A stretch of 64,000 nucleotides of DNA from JABACD01 sp047639675 (GCA_047639675.1 JBLIOI010000001.1:62001-126000), one strand, 5' to 3'; numbered from the stretch's first letter, positions 36,001 through 44,713 are shown. Made by a program: numbers and translations. Notes: a model not told the origin generated them from the sequence alone.

Positions 36001-36276
36001 CTGGGCTTTCAAATTGCCGGAAAAACGGGAAGCGCGGACTACCGCGCCATGACCCCCGCTTACTTACGCGAACTGGATGTCCCCGCTGGCAAGGAGCCGC
36101 AAATGCGCAAACACACCTGGTTCATCGGCTTCTTTCCCGCGCAGAATCCGACCAATGTCGTGGTTGTCTATTGCCACGATATCGGTGTGACTGCAAGTCA
36201 CAGCGCCGCCTACGTGGCCGCGCAGTTTCTGACGTCGCCCGCAGTTCAAGCCTATGTCCAAGGAGCCTTGAAATGA
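33031..36276 (+). CDS. mrdA: Penicillin-binding protein 2-like transpeptidase, greatly enlarged
   Basis: The 1081-residue protein has an N-terminal helix (FTPLILCVIVAFFGLVVRLY) followed by the class B PBP start PYLRGRILDRNGDPF. The transpeptidase domain lies at the far C-terminus: SxxK as S788-I-F-K791, SxN as S846-C-N848, and KTG as K998-T-G1000. E. coli PBP2 has only about 280 residues between the RGxIxDRNG box and SxxK, against about 735 here. Roughly 450 residues of unusual, charged, largely helical sequence are therefore inserted into the pedestal region, with no repeats seen. It makes peptidoglycan cross-links with RodA. Its stop overlaps the rodA ATG (ATGA). Confidence 0.92.
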   Translation: MIAGRRFTPLILCVIVAFFGLVVRLYQVQIEEYTIWAREAANMVRKSQTIPYLRGRILDRNGDPFVQDEEAYAVRFVYRDFRRNHPLGQITHARGALENQSVSLQAAALELEAWGLLLVEQRAEDIDRFARGDAVELCGIQFPAVEGGTDRRRARAAELRFYTRGLLIASKRDWHEIKKKLKKGRELDSTWLELVASQEGSSVEIVRERVRTRITRSMQRLQQLAIQIEVRSLDGLMAVTGEDSLWFLIDGLEVKRYEIESAIAKDLFEEATGFEPGRIRPMMLLEMIDLSFIAAELNWDMERMGDWALAMRRQWVEDRRSFHVPRAAIQAGLRASEGEDSLDAFLGELGVLFSSKPRTPRERREASRDWHRIPDAAVFEELPDLFERADSARGTHMPLGFLGKTWRDARSAGVSREDLAAGMLPLDFAARVASEHPPQPVLDWRGVLQEPWVPPADHEDAVARLLWLLYPQEATDYQTDPSHARDEDELVNWVQDLWESRFQSELHEIFSDLKRKALAKEFVLPLVLSEKRVGRASKKADYFIRDRGSRPEVIDDSPDDHVINTLTRYVDEYRGFEVQPRTRRLAMALDEDDRLVARELIGVVRESTLEEVLKQQPERSVFSNILSKKDRSREDALLLKEVHSRLYRSDEVHGTSGVEGLMDNVLRGTNGFSESEGLQQRAEGTRSKLFKEKVDGLDVELTLSLDLQSAAQRIIEHPSPPVTGESFFDNHWFRNPVGAIVLATVDGEILAAASCPKEPHEPSPARDGERAYNYERTLRMPLFQPVGSIFKPFVAAYALSHSGLDPLHELECVPRDSGGGAGWGKVACHNSFGHGSISLAEAMQRSCNSYFAQVGEMLQSKENVRNLAHMFGFDRPTGVRDIGTGRGLVEVHSIRKLNESGGFSATDLHRAGNGLVVLEATPVQVARAVAGIATGYLPAMRLVRRVGDTEIPATFEKVPLPEHNLQIVRDAMVRVINHGNFGVKRLSAEKLGFQIAGKTGSADYRAMTPAYLRELDVPAGKEPQMRKHTWFIGFFPAQNPTNVVVVYCHDIGVTASHSAAYVAAQFLTSPAVQAYVQGALK

Positions 36277-37481
36277 GCCGTCGCAATGCCATGCGCCGTC
36301 CGAGCCACTACAGCCAGGGACGTGGTTCGCGGTCCGCACATTGGGTTCGCTGGCACGAGATGGGCTGGCACATTTTATTCATTGGCTTTGTCTTGCTAGG
36401 CATCGGCGTGCTCTTCATCTCTGAAATGGCCGTTGCCGATGAATTCCACGACCGTTCTGGAATCCGCATCGAGAACCACATTCAGAAGCTCATTGTCGCG
36501 GCGCCGTGCCTCGTGATTGGAATCTTCATTCGTCCAAGTTGGTTGCGGCGTCACGCGGGGCTGATCTACGCCCTATCTCTTGCGCTCTTGCTAGCCGTGC
36601 CTTTCATCGGTGTCGAGCACAACAACGCTCGCCGTTGGATTGAAACTCCGGCCTTCGACATTCAACCTTCTGAATTCGCCAAGCTCGCAATCATCTTGGT
36701 CTTGGCCCGCGTACTCTGTCGTAATCGACTCACCCGCTTTGGCGATTGGGTACCGCCGGTTGCTCTTGCGTTGATTCCGATGGGGCTCGTAGCCTTGCAG
36801 CCAGATCTGGGCACCGCTATGACAATTGTGCCGGTGGCGATTGGAATGTTTTACCTCGCCGGAGCGCGTGGTTGGATTCTAATCACGTTGCTCGCCATCG
36901 GCGCAGGTTTTGGCCTCGGGGCTTGGAAGTACGAAGTGGGCGTTAAGGAGTATCAACTCGCACGTCTCGACACCTGGGTTGAATCGATCGAAGCCGAGGC
37001 ATTGATCGATGACCGCCAGGGCCCAGGTTTTCACTCCCACCAATCCCGCACCTCCATTGGCGAAGGTTACTGGCGTGGCAAGGGTCTCGGCGCAGGTATC
37101 GCCAACGAAACCGGCGTGCTCCCCGAGCGTGAGTCCGATTCCGTCTTCGCAGTGATCGCTGGTGAAACCGGATTTGTCGGAGCCACTGCGTTGCTTCTGC
37201 TCTACGGATTGCTCGTGATCCTCTTGATGCTCGGTGCTGGAGAACTGCGCGATCGCTTCACACGCTTGGTGGTCGGCGGGGTGGCAATCTATTTCGCTTC
37301 GCACGTCGTCGTGCACTGCGGTGTCAACCTCGGCTTGATCCCGATGACCGGGCTGACCTTGCCGCTCGTCTCTACGGGTGGCTCTTCGCTCCTCGTCTCA
37401 CTAACGGCCCTGGGGCTTGCAGTTGGCCTGTCTGCCAACCAGGAACCTTCACTGGACGGCGACGCGTTTAGCCGGTACTAG
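36273..37481 (+). CDS. rodA: Peptidoglycan glycosyltransferase RodA (SEDS family)
   Basis: The 402-residue protein has about ten membrane helices and the SEDS signatures: VEHNNARRWIETPAFDIQPSEF..KLAIIL, LQPDLGTAMTIVPVAIGMFYLAG, GKGLGAGIANETGVLPERESDSVFAVIAGETGFVG, and the closing GLIPMTGLTLPLVSTGGSSLL. It polymerises lipid II glycan strands together with PBP2. The start is the ATG at 36273, which overlaps the PBP2 stop and has AGGAG just upstream; a longer frame at 36171 lies inside the PBP2 gene and was rejected. It is the last gene of the elongasome operon. Confidence 0.96.
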   Translation: MSRRNAMRRPSHYSQGRGSRSAHWVRWHEMGWHILFIGFVLLGIGVLFISEMAVADEFHDRSGIRIENHIQKLIVAAPCLVIGIFIRPSWLRRHAGLIYALSLALLLAVPFIGVEHNNARRWIETPAFDIQPSEFAKLAIILVLARVLCRNRLTRFGDWVPPVALALIPMGLVALQPDLGTAMTIVPVAIGMFYLAGARGWILITLLAIGAGFGLGAWKYEVGVKEYQLARLDTWVESIEAEALIDDRQGPGFHSHQSRTSIGEGYWRGKGLGAGIANETGVLPERESDSVFAVIAGETGFVGATALLLLYGLLVILLMLGAGELRDRFTRLVVGGVAIYFASHVVVHCGVNLGLIPMTGLTLPLVSTGGSSLLVSLTALGLAVGLSANQEPSLDGDAFSRY

Positions 37482-37492
37482 AAGCCGAGCTG

Positions 37493-38848
37493 CTAGCTTT
37501 CGCGCCGAGTGATCATCCGTTGCCAAAACGGATAAACCAGCGCGCCGGACGCGAAGACCGCGAGACCCGTCAGGGTCTTCGCCGCGTCCGCTTGCCAAAT
37601 CACTCCGATGACCAAACCGGTGGCAAAGAGGCCGTAGATCAGTGGCATCAAGGGGTAAGCGAAGGAGCGGAAAGGCCGCGGAAGCTCCGGGCGTTTGGCG
37701 CGGATCCAGAGCAGACCGAAAGCGATTAGAACGTGGAATATCCATTCAACGAAGACCACGGAGTCGACCAGGAAGTTCGTGTCGCCGAAGAGCATATAGC
37801 CGAGAGCCAGGATGCACTGCAAGAAGAGACCGAGCACTGGAGCCCCCGTGCGCGGGTGTAGCTTGGCGAAACCTTTGAAGAAGAGTTTCTCACGTGCCAT
37901 GGCGACGTAAAGCCATGGGGTTGTGATGACGGTGACCGTACAGACGCCGATGGCGGAGATAGCGAGGGCGAGGGATACGAACTTACCGGCGGTTGCGCCG
38001 AGCGTGCGCTGGACGACTTCACTGATGAAGAATGGATTAGATGCGAGGTAATCGATGCCGACGACACGGATGAAGGACCAGTTGAGTCCCAGGTAGAGAA
38101 TCGTTACGCCGAGCACTCCGAGGATGAAGGCGCGCGGCAAGTTGCGTTCGGGGTCGCGGATCTCCGTGGCGATGTAAGCGACGAGCGGCCAACCTCCGCA
38201 AGCAAAGAGTACCGGGAGCATGGCGAGGATCATTCCACGCCAAATGGGAATGGGCTCGACGGTTGGAGCCTGCGCAGTTGCGATTTCGAGCACGGCGGAG
38301 TCGGGCACAAAAAGAACAAGTCCGAACACGACCAGAGTGATCGCCAGGACCAGCTTGACCAGCATGCAAGCGTTTTGAAAAGTAGCGCCGACCTTTGCAC
38401 CGCCGAGGGCAAGCAGCGTCAGGCTGACGATGATTCCGCCGCTCAGTAGGCTGTGACTAACGCTGCCGACGGGACCGATCAGATCCGGGTCAGGCAACAC
38501 ATCGCCAATCCAAGAAGCGCCGTAGTCAGTCATCACCGAAAGCGCGGCGGTTGAGATCACGAACAGGACGACCCAGGCGAGCAAGAAGGCTACGGGCCGG
38601 CCATAGACCTCTCTCAAGTAGACGAAAGATCCACCTGCGTGAGGGAAGGTCGCCGCCCACTCGGCAAAAGTGAACGCGCCGCAAAGAGCGACAAGGCACC
38701 CAATGCCCCACGCACTGTAGTAGGCGGGCACACTCTGAACGAGCCCAGCGACCTGGCTTGGATTGAAGAAGATCCCCACGCCGAGGATCGCGCCCATGAC
38801 GAGCATGCTGGAGTCGAAGAGGCTCAGCTTGGGCGGTTTGGAATCCAT
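37493..38848 (-). CDS. APC-superfamily amino acid permease
   Basis: The 451-residue protein has twelve predicted membrane helices. The N-terminal MLVMGAILGVGIFFNPSQVAG matches the conserved first helix of amino acid/polyamine/organocation transporters with the G-x-G-I-F motif. FAEWAATFPHAGGSFVYLREVYG matches helix 3, and the middle contains ACGGWPLVAYIATEIRDPERNLPRA. Substrate is likely an amino acid or amine but cannot be fixed. The ATG at 38848 was chosen over a TTG one codon upstream. It is convergent with rodA across a gap of 11 bases and sits seven bases downstream of the sulfatase-like gene on the same strand. Confidence 0.9.
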   Translation of the reverse strand: MDSKPPKLSLFDSSMLVMGAILGVGIFFNPSQVAGLVQSVPAYYSAWGIGCLVALCGAFTFAEWAATFPHAGGSFVYLREVYGRPVAFLLAWVVLFVISTAALSVMTDYGASWIGDVLPDPDLIGPVGSVSHSLLSGGIIVSLTLLALGGAKVGATFQNACMLVKLVLAITLVVFGLVLFVPDSAVLEIATAQAPTVEPIPIWRGMILAMLPVLFACGGWPLVAYIATEIRDPERNLPRAFILGVLGVTILYLGLNWSFIRVVGIDYLASNPFFISEVVQRTLGATAGKFVSLALAISAIGVCTVTVITTPWLYVAMAREKLFFKGFAKLHPRTGAPVLGLFLQCILALGYMLFGDTNFLVDSVVFVEWIFHVLIAFGLLWIRAKRPELPRPFRSFAYPLMPLIYGLFATGLVIGVIWQADAAKTLTGLAVFASGALVYPFWQRMITRRES

Positions 38849-38855
38849 CAAGCGC

Positions 38856-40310
38856 TTAGTTCTCTTCGTCGTCGCGCCCTGTGTAGCCTAGTTTGTCGAG
38901 GCTCTCGACATACTTCTTGATCGTCGTTGGGCCCATGTCCTTCAACTCTGGCGTAGAGATTGTCTTCGCACGCGCGAGCATTTTGTTGAGGAACCTGCCC
39001 AGAGCAGCCGAAAGCTCTTGGGCGACTTGTGGTTCTTGGCTAGCGATGTTTTGCAGCTGCAAGGGGTCTTTCTGAATGTCGTAGAGCTCGACGGCATCGG
39101 GACCCTTCTGCGCTTGATCGAGGATCAAGCTGTAGCGTTCCGTTCGCCAGGAGAGTTTCTCTGCGCCGTATAGGGTTCCTTGGCTAAAGGCTGGTAGGAC
39201 TCGGTGCGGTGTGCCGCCTTCCTGCAGGCTACCAGTCAAGGACTTGCCTTCAAAGCTAGCCGGACTTTTGACGCCGGAGAGCTCAAACAGTGTGGGCATG
39301 ATGTCAATCGTGCGCACCATCCGCTCGGTACTGTGCGTAGAATTGCCTGAACTCTGAGGCGTTCGTACGATCAACGGTACGCGTACAAGTTCATCATAGA
39401 GCGTGTGTCCGTGCTCGAATCCGCCGTGATCCCAAAACTCCTCGCCATGATCGGAGGTCAGCACAAGGGTCGTCTTGTCCCAGCGATTGAGTTCCGTAAG
39501 CCCATCGACCAATCGCCCGATGGCGCGATCTACGAAGGCGACTTCACCTTGGTACAAGCCGCGGATGTACTCGAGGTTTGCAGCGCTTGGCGAGGCTTTA
39601 TCTTCGCGCAAGCCCATGCACTCGGCCATCGAAAGCGGCGGCGCGGGATCACGCCGAGCGCCAACGAAGGGCTTGATGTATCCGTCCGGCGGATCGTAGT
39701 CGAGGTGTGCATCGAATAGGTGAACCAAGAGGAATAGATCCTCGGCAGGCCTTTCGGATATGGCGAGCAATGCATCATCGACGGTGGCATCCGCTCGTCG
39801 AATCTCTTGGTTGTAGGCGTGACGGTGATCGAAGAGATCGAAGCCGCGATCTAAGCCGAGCAAGGGGCTCAAGAATGCGGCGTTGGCGAATCCAAGTGTG
39901 CCATAGCCCGCTTTCCGAAAGACCTCGGCGGCAACGGGCAAGTCGTTGGTGATTGGCGTCAGCCTAGAAGCCTTCCCGAGTGCCTTGTGCATTGAAGGCC
40001 AGGTTCCTGTCAAGATCGAAGCTACGGAGGGAAGCGTCCAGCCCGAGGCTGAGATCGCTTGGTCAAAACGGACGCCCTCCGCAGCGATTTGGTCGATGCG
40101 CGGCGTTTGTGCAGTCTCGTTGCCGTAGCAGCCCAAAGCGTCTTGCCGCAGGGTGTCAACGATCACAACTACGACGAGCTTTTCTTCGCCGGTGGGTTCT
40201 CGAACAACTTCTTCGGGGGAACCGCAAGCGCTCAGAGCGCAGGCCGCGACGAGCGAACCCAACAGCGTCTTTTTGTGCGGACTGCGCGAGCGAAAGGCAG
40301 GATCAATCAT
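38856..40310 (-). CDS. Lipoprotein sulfatase-like hydrolase (WTLPS subgroup)
   Basis: The 484-residue protein starts with a lipoprotein signal whose probable lipidated residue is Cys29 (ALSAC). Superfamily motifs are VVVVIVDTLRQDALGCYG, LVLTSDHGEEFWDHGGFEHG, and LVRVPLIVRTP. The nucleophile position reads W91-T92-L-P-S-V, so Thr replaces the formylglycine Cys or Ser and the Arg is missing. This W-T-L-P-S form is different from the T-L-P-S-H form in the protein at 2298-3719. It is followed by the permease gene and preceded by the TMTC-like gene, all on the same strand. An envelope phosphatase- or transferase-like role is possible; substrate unknown. Confidence 0.85.
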   Translation of the reverse strand: MIDPAFRSRSPHKKTLLGSLVAACALSACGSPEEVVREPTGEEKLVVVVIVDTLRQDALGCYGNETAQTPRIDQIAAEGVRFDQAISASGWTLPSVASILTGTWPSMHKALGKASRLTPITNDLPVAAEVFRKAGYGTLGFANAAFLSPLLGLDRGFDLFDHRHAYNQEIRRADATVDDALLAISERPAEDLFLLVHLFDAHLDYDPPDGYIKPFVGARRDPAPPLSMAECMGLREDKASPSAANLEYIRGLYQGEVAFVDRAIGRLVDGLTELNRWDKTTLVLTSDHGEEFWDHGGFEHGHTLYDELVRVPLIVRTPQSSGNSTHSTERMVRTIDIMPTLFELSGVKSPASFEGKSLTGSLQEGGTPHRVLPAFSQGTLYGAEKLSWRTERYSLILDQAQKGPDAVELYDIQKDPLQLQNIASQEPQVAQELSAALGRFLNKMLARAKTISTPELKDMGPTTIKKYVESLDKLGYTGRDDEEN

Positions 40311-40336
40311 GACTGAATTCTAACGGCACCTCGGGA

Positions 40337-42196
40337 TCACTGCTCCCTGAAAGCTTGGCCGGATTGATAGAGCGCCCGGCGGGCTTCGATTTCTTGGGCG
40401 AGTCGCGCTTGGCCAGCGCTTGCGGCGCTGCGCGCGGCTTGGCTTGCGATTTTCTCGGCTTCGACGAAGTCGCCAGTCTCTGCCAAGGCAGCAGCCAACG
40501 TGTCGAGGTGCCGCGGACGAGAGTAGCCGTAGCGCTCACCTAGTTCCTTGGCCAAGCGAAGTGCCTCGTTCCCGTCGCGCACACTGTCGTCCTTTGAAGT
40601 GGCGTAAGCCCAGGCGAGTAGCAGGAGCGGCCGTTCGAAACCTGGTAGAAGCTCGAGGGCGGCGCGATACTCGACCAGGCCCTTCTTTTCTTCACCGAAC
40701 ATCACGAGCAAGTTTCCGTGATTGAAGCGGATGTACGGATCGTTCGGTTCATGGCGGGCTGCGTCACGGTAGCGCACGAGGGCGCCTGGCATATCGCCCA
40801 TGGCCACCAGCAGATTGCCGTAGTTGTAACTGGCTTTACCGTGGGTGGGTTTGACCTCAAGCGTGCGCAGGAAAGCTTGTTGGGCCTCCTGGAACTCTCC
40901 GGCGTCTTTCAAGGCCAAGGCAAAGTGGTTCCACGCGCGCGGATTGTCCGGCACTTTTTGAACCGTGTCTTGCCAGAGCGTTAAGCCCGATTCGTAGTCC
41001 TGATTACGTAGCCAAGTTGCACGCCCCAGGGTTGCCGCGCAAACGAGCAGTAGTGCCGGAGCGTTCCAATTCCAGCGCTGAAAGAGCGCTTTGGAAAGAT
41101 GCGCCACCGAAAGAACTGCTATGGCGACTAGCGGAACAAGCGGCAAGTACATGCGATGCTCCGCAATCATCTCGCCGGCGAGCGGGATGAAGCTGGAGGT
41201 CGGGGCTAGCAGCACAAAAAACAGTAGGCCGAGTAAGCCGTAGCCTGACTTCTTCGCGAAGCCGACGAGCGCGGCGATTAAGCCGAGTGAGAGCAGCGCT
41301 GTCTGCCCCAAGACTCTCGACCAATCGCGAACGACTTCAAGCCCGTCGTAATCGAATACGAAGGGTTTGGCGAGCCCGCTGAGTTGCAGGTAAGTGGTGA
41401 TTGCAATCATCTGCGTCCGGAAGTAGTCCACGCCATTGATGATCTCCATGTGCTCAAAGCCCACCGATTCACCACGGTCGCCGGACATGACGCAGATCGC
41501 CAACACCAACCAAGTGGCCGATAACCCTACGTACAAGCCAGTTCGCTGCTTCAGCGCCTTGACGAATCCGCCAGCGCCGAATTGCCTATCCAAGGCCAAG
41601 ATGGCAAGGGGCAGGGACACCGCAACTTCCTTGCAGGCTACTGATCCAGTGGCTGCGAATAGACAAGCTATTGTCCAACCACGAGAGTTCTCCTCTCCGA
41701 AAATACGTGCGGCGCAGTACAGCGATAAGAGATAGAAGAAGCCCATCATCGCCCCATTGCGGTACACGACGTGATTCAACGTGTCCGTGTGCAGGGGGTG
41801 CAGCATCCACAAGAGAGCGATGGAGAAGCCCAAGCCCGTCGCTTGCTGCGCAAAGGATGTTTGCCGAAGGAGACGTCTGGCTAATCCGAACAAGGCCAAG
41901 GCGCTGAGCACTAGCGTGGCGATGTTGAAGAGGTGATAGCCAAGCACGTTTCGTTCGCCAATCGCATAGTTCAGCGCCAACGAAAACGAAACCAAGGGGC
42001 GCCCGCTCGAACCAGCTCCTGGCGGTGCGCCAAAGGACTGCGAAAGGGGCCAGAGGCTTTCGATGAAGGGATTGTCGACGATCGACGGACCGTCATCGAA
42101 GAAAAACGGAGACCGCAGTGTGTTCGAGTAGACCGCGAAACCGAAGGCTATGAGCGCAAGGCATGCGAATAGGGTCTGTTTGGCGCTGGTTGCCAT
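40337..42196 (-). CDS. TMTC-like GT-C membrane protein with C-terminal TPR repeats
   Basis: The 619-residue protein has about eleven helices followed by TPR repeats from about residue 425 (PRAWNHFALALKDAGEFQEAQQAFLRTLEVKPTH and similar). The N-terminal YSNTLRSPFFFDDGPSIVDNP stretch is the conserved first loop of TMTC/O-mannosyltransferase-like GT-C enzymes, with the Asp-Asp pair as candidate catalytic residues. AAEMI..EHRMYLPLVPL matches the E-x-R-Y-L region, here GEMIAEHRMYLPL. It probably transfers a sugar from a lipid carrier to protein or glycan at the periplasmic face. It is divergent from the FGly-type sulfatase at 42305. Confidence 0.82.
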   Translation of the reverse strand: MATSAKQTLFACLALIAFGFAVYSNTLRSPFFFDDGPSIVDNPFIESLWPLSQSFGAPPGAGSSGRPLVSFSLALNYAIGERNVLGYHLFNIATLVLSALALFGLARRLLRQTSFAQQATGLGFSIALLWMLHPLHTDTLNHVVYRNGAMMGFFYLLSLYCAARIFGEENSRGWTIACLFAATGSVACKEVAVSLPLAILALDRQFGAGGFVKALKQRTGLYVGLSATWLVLAICVMSGDRGESVGFEHMEIINGVDYFRTQMIAITTYLQLSGLAKPFVFDYDGLEVVRDWSRVLGQTALLSLGLIAALVGFAKKSGYGLLGLLFFVLLAPTSSFIPLAGEMIAEHRMYLPLVPLVAIAVLSVAHLSKALFQRWNWNAPALLLVCAATLGRATWLRNQDYESGLTLWQDTVQKVPDNPRAWNHFALALKDAGEFQEAQQAFLRTLEVKPTHGKASYNYGNLLVAMGDMPGALVRYRDAARHEPNDPYIRFNHGNLLVMFGEEKKGLVEYRAALELLPGFERPLLLLAWAYATSKDDSVRDGNEALRLAKELGERYGYSRPRHLDTLAAALAETGDFVEAEKIASQAARSAASAGQARLAQEIEARRALYQSGQAFREQ

Positions 42197-42304
42197 GGGC
42201 GTACTTTAGCCTGCTCGGTGCGCACGAGCAGAATGCGAAGGACGTTATTCGGCGAATCAATGTCAATTGTTGACCTTGCGCTGCACAGGCGCGACTCTCC
42301 TGTC

Positions 42305-43864
42305 ATGACTCACTCGAATCGATTGGTGATGGTTGGCCGCTTGTGGATTGCCCTGACTTTTTTAGCTGCTGCTAGTTGCCAGGCAGCGGAGCCCGTGGAT
42401 GAAGAGAACTCGGCTCCGAAATCGCCCAACATCATTTTATTCCTCGTCGATGATCTGGGTTGGCAAGACTTATCCGTTCCATTGCACACGGAGGAGACGG
42501 AGTTCAACAAGCGCTACCAAACGCCGAACGTGGAGCGCCTGGCGGCCAGCGGGGTGGTCTTCACGAGCGCCTACGCATCGGCTCCAGTTTGTACGCCGAC
42601 GCGGACGAGCATCATGACCGGGCAAGATCCGGCGCGCACTCAGATCACTTACTGGACGCTTAACAAGGACAGTGACACTTCCAAGTCACGTCCGGACCTG
42701 CGCGCCCCGGCCTGGCGTATGAATGGCCTGTCGCAAGACGATGTGACCTTGCCTAAACTACTCACTGCAGCGGGCTATCGCACGATTCACGTGGGCAAGG
42801 CGCATTTCGGCGCGCACCAGACTTCCGGAGCCGATCCGCAAAACCTTGGCTTTGAGATCAATATCGCTGGGCACGCCTCCGGTGCGCCCGCGAGCTTCTA
42901 CGGCCTACACAACTTCAGTTCCGCCGGTCGCGCAAACAAACCCGATGGCAAACCTTCTCAATGGGACGTGCCCGGTTTGGAGAAGTATCACGGCCAGGAT
43001 GTGTACCTGACGGAAGCGTTATGCACAGAGACATTGCCCGAGTTGCGTGCAGCTCATGAAGACGGTCAGCCCTTCTTTTTGAACTTCTGCACGTACGCGG
43101 TCCACGCTCCGATCATGGCGAATAAGCGTTTGCTCGACGACTACACCGGTCTCGATCAGCGCGAAGCGGCCTACGCGACGATGGTGGAGAGCTACGACAA
43201 CGCGCTCGGACTGATCCTTGATGAGTTGGACACGCTTGGCATCAGAGAAGAGACCCTCGTGATCTTCGCTTCCGATAACGGGGGCTTGTCAGCCCATGCG
43301 CGCGGCGGCGAAGCTCACACGCACAACGCTCCCTTGCGCAGCGGGAAGGGCTCCGCCTACGAAGGCGGAACTCGCGTCCCAACTGTCATTCGGTGGCCGG
43401 GAGTTGCGCGGGCCGGCGAACGTGAGGACACCGCGATCATCAGCCAGGATTTTTTCAGTACCATCGTCAATGCTGCCGGCGCCAATCTTCCCCAAGGTCT
43501 CGATAGCCGAGACTTGGCGCCGCTACTCCGTGATGCGAAGGGGGAGATCAAATCGCGCACGCTCGGCTGGAATCAACCGCATCAATGGGGCGCTTCCGGA
43601 CCCGGCATTGAGCCCTTCACCTCGATTCGCGAAGGTGCCTGGAAATTGATCTATTTCCACTCTGGGCGCCGTTTTGAGCTCTATGACCTCGCGCATGATA
43701 TCGGTGAAACCAGCGACCTGGCCCAGGACATGCCGGGGCGCGTGATCTTGCTTGCGAAGGTCATGCAGGACTGGATTGACAATACCGGTGCGCAGCTATC
43801 CATCGATCCCGCGAAGGGCCGAGAGATCCTCGGTCCCTACGCGGTTTCGCGCGGGATGCACTAG
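42305..43864 (+). CDS. Formylglycine-type sulfatase (lipoprotein)
   Basis: The 519-residue protein has a lipoprotein-like signal ending near Cys25 (AAASC). Metal and active-site motifs are NIILFLVDDLGWQD, the formylglycine box C96-T-P-T-R100 within PVCTPTRTSIMTGQ, GKAHFGAHQT with the conserved Lys and His, and VIFASDNGG. This is a true type I sulfatase that would need a formylglycine-generating enzyme, none of which is in the window. It most likely desulfates a sulfated carbohydrate in the periplasm or outside the cell. The ATG at 42305 puts the signal at the N-terminus; a GTG at 42218 would add 29 residues. Its stop shares CTAG with the convergent FKBP gene. Confidence 0.92.
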   Translation: MTHSNRLVMVGRLWIALTFLAAASCQAAEPVDEENSAPKSPNIILFLVDDLGWQDLSVPLHTEETEFNKRYQTPNVERLAASGVVFTSAYASAPVCTPTRTSIMTGQDPARTQITYWTLNKDSDTSKSRPDLRAPAWRMNGLSQDDVTLPKLLTAAGYRTIHVGKAHFGAHQTSGADPQNLGFEINIAGHASGAPASFYGLHNFSSAGRANKPDGKPSQWDVPGLEKYHGQDVYLTEALCTETLPELRAAHEDGQPFFLNFCTYAVHAPIMANKRLLDDYTGLDQREAAYATMVESYDNALGLILDELDTLGIREETLVIFASDNGGLSAHARGGEAHTHNAPLRSGKGSAYEGGTRVPTVIRWPGVARAGEREDTAIISQDFFSTIVNAAGANLPQGLDSRDLAPLLRDAKGEIKSRTLGWNQPHQWGASGPGIEPFTSIREGAWKLIYFHSGRRFELYDLAHDIGETSDLAQDMPGRVILLAKVMQDWIDNTGAQLSIDPAKGREILGPYAVSRGMH

Positions 43865-44334
43865 CGTGCCGACAGAAGCTCCATGTCGAACTTCAAGTCA
43901 CCCTTGGACGGACCGTAAGCCAATTGCTGCGGCAGCGTGATGGTGAAGCTATCGCCGACGCGCATCTTTGAAACGACCACGTCCCAACCCTTGATAGCCT
44001 TGCCCTGACCAACGGCGAAGGAGAAGGGCCGCGTTCCGGGGTCGATGACGGTTCCGTCGGCGAGCATCGCTACGTATTGTAGCGTTGCCGTTTTTCCGAG
44101 ACCGCAGACCTCGCCCGTTCCATTATTGTGGACTTCGAGGATTTGAATGTCGGCCACGCCGCTCATCTCAGCGGGAATTGTGTCGCCGGCGGCCCAGGTG
44201 CTTGTCGGCACACTGGTTTCCACGGTCTGTTCCACCATCGGCTGGCTGGAATCGGTGCTCAGATCGTTCTGGGTTGAGCAGCTTGCGAGTCCGGCAAAGA
44301 GAAGGGCGAGGCTAATCGTTGTGAAGTTACGCAT
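43861..44334 (-). CDS. FKBP-type peptidyl-prolyl isomerase lipoprotein
   Basis: The 157-residue protein has a lipoprotein signal (TTISLALLFAGLASC) and a Ser/Thr-rich spacer, then an FKBP domain. GKTATLQYVAMLADGTVID, PFSFAVGQGKAIKGWDVVVSKMRVGD, and LPQQLAYG are the typical FKBP loops. The family's usual LIPP region is shortened at the C-terminus, where it ends FDMELLSAR. It would catalyse prolyl isomerisation in the envelope. The ATG at 44334 gives a proper signal; an in-frame ATG at 44349 adds five residues. It is divergent from the BMC operon and its stop shares CTAG with the sulfatase. Confidence 0.9.
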   Translation of the reverse strand: MRNFTTISLALLFAGLASCSTQNDLSTDSSQPMVEQTVETSVPTSTWAAGDTIPAEMSGVADIQILEVHNNGTGEVCGLGKTATLQYVAMLADGTVIDPGTRPFSFAVGQGKAIKGWDVVVSKMRVGDSFTITLPQQLAYGPSKGDLKFDMELLSAR

Positions 44335-44713
44335 CGGGGAGAGTTCCATCGGGCTAGAAGAAGTTGGCGGCTAGTTTGCGCCGCGCGAGGGCTGTTTGTG
44401 GCCGCGAATGGTACGGGATCCAAAGCCCCACGCCACTTGTACGATTCCGGATCCGTCTTTTGGTCAAGGGCCGCGAGGGAACTTTGGAAGGAGGGGGGGC
44501 TAAGTTCTGGGTAGCGCCATAACAACTTGCCCGTTTCGTAGGGAGACTCGAACTCTGCATAGCATTTTGGCGCCGCGCCCCCTAAACTTCCGCCCGCTTG
44601 GTTCCGAGCGGTCCCTTCTTGGAAGCTTCTAGGAAAGAGACCCCCGGTAACCCCCTCAATAGACCCCTCAACTGTTCGCTAGCCAAAAGTACGGCGAGCT
44701 CCAGGTGCCACCT
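44335..44713. other. Divergent intergenic region upstream of the BMC operon
   Basis: This 379-base region must hold the promoters of the BMC operon and the FKBP gene. It contains a GC-rich hairpin CCGCTTGGTTCCGAGCGG at 44594-44611, followed by TCCCTTCTT, about 100 bases before the first shell gene. It also contains a partial inverted pair of ACGGGATCC and GGATCCGT near 44427-44457, followed by CTTTT. No confident -35/-10 pair is seen. The hairpins may be leader structures or a terminator; no gene is present. Confidence 0.4.

Noticed and set aside
36171..36272. Upstream extension of RodA
   Set aside because: It lies inside the PBP2 coding region; the ATG at 36273 has AGGAG upstream and couples to the PBP2 stop.
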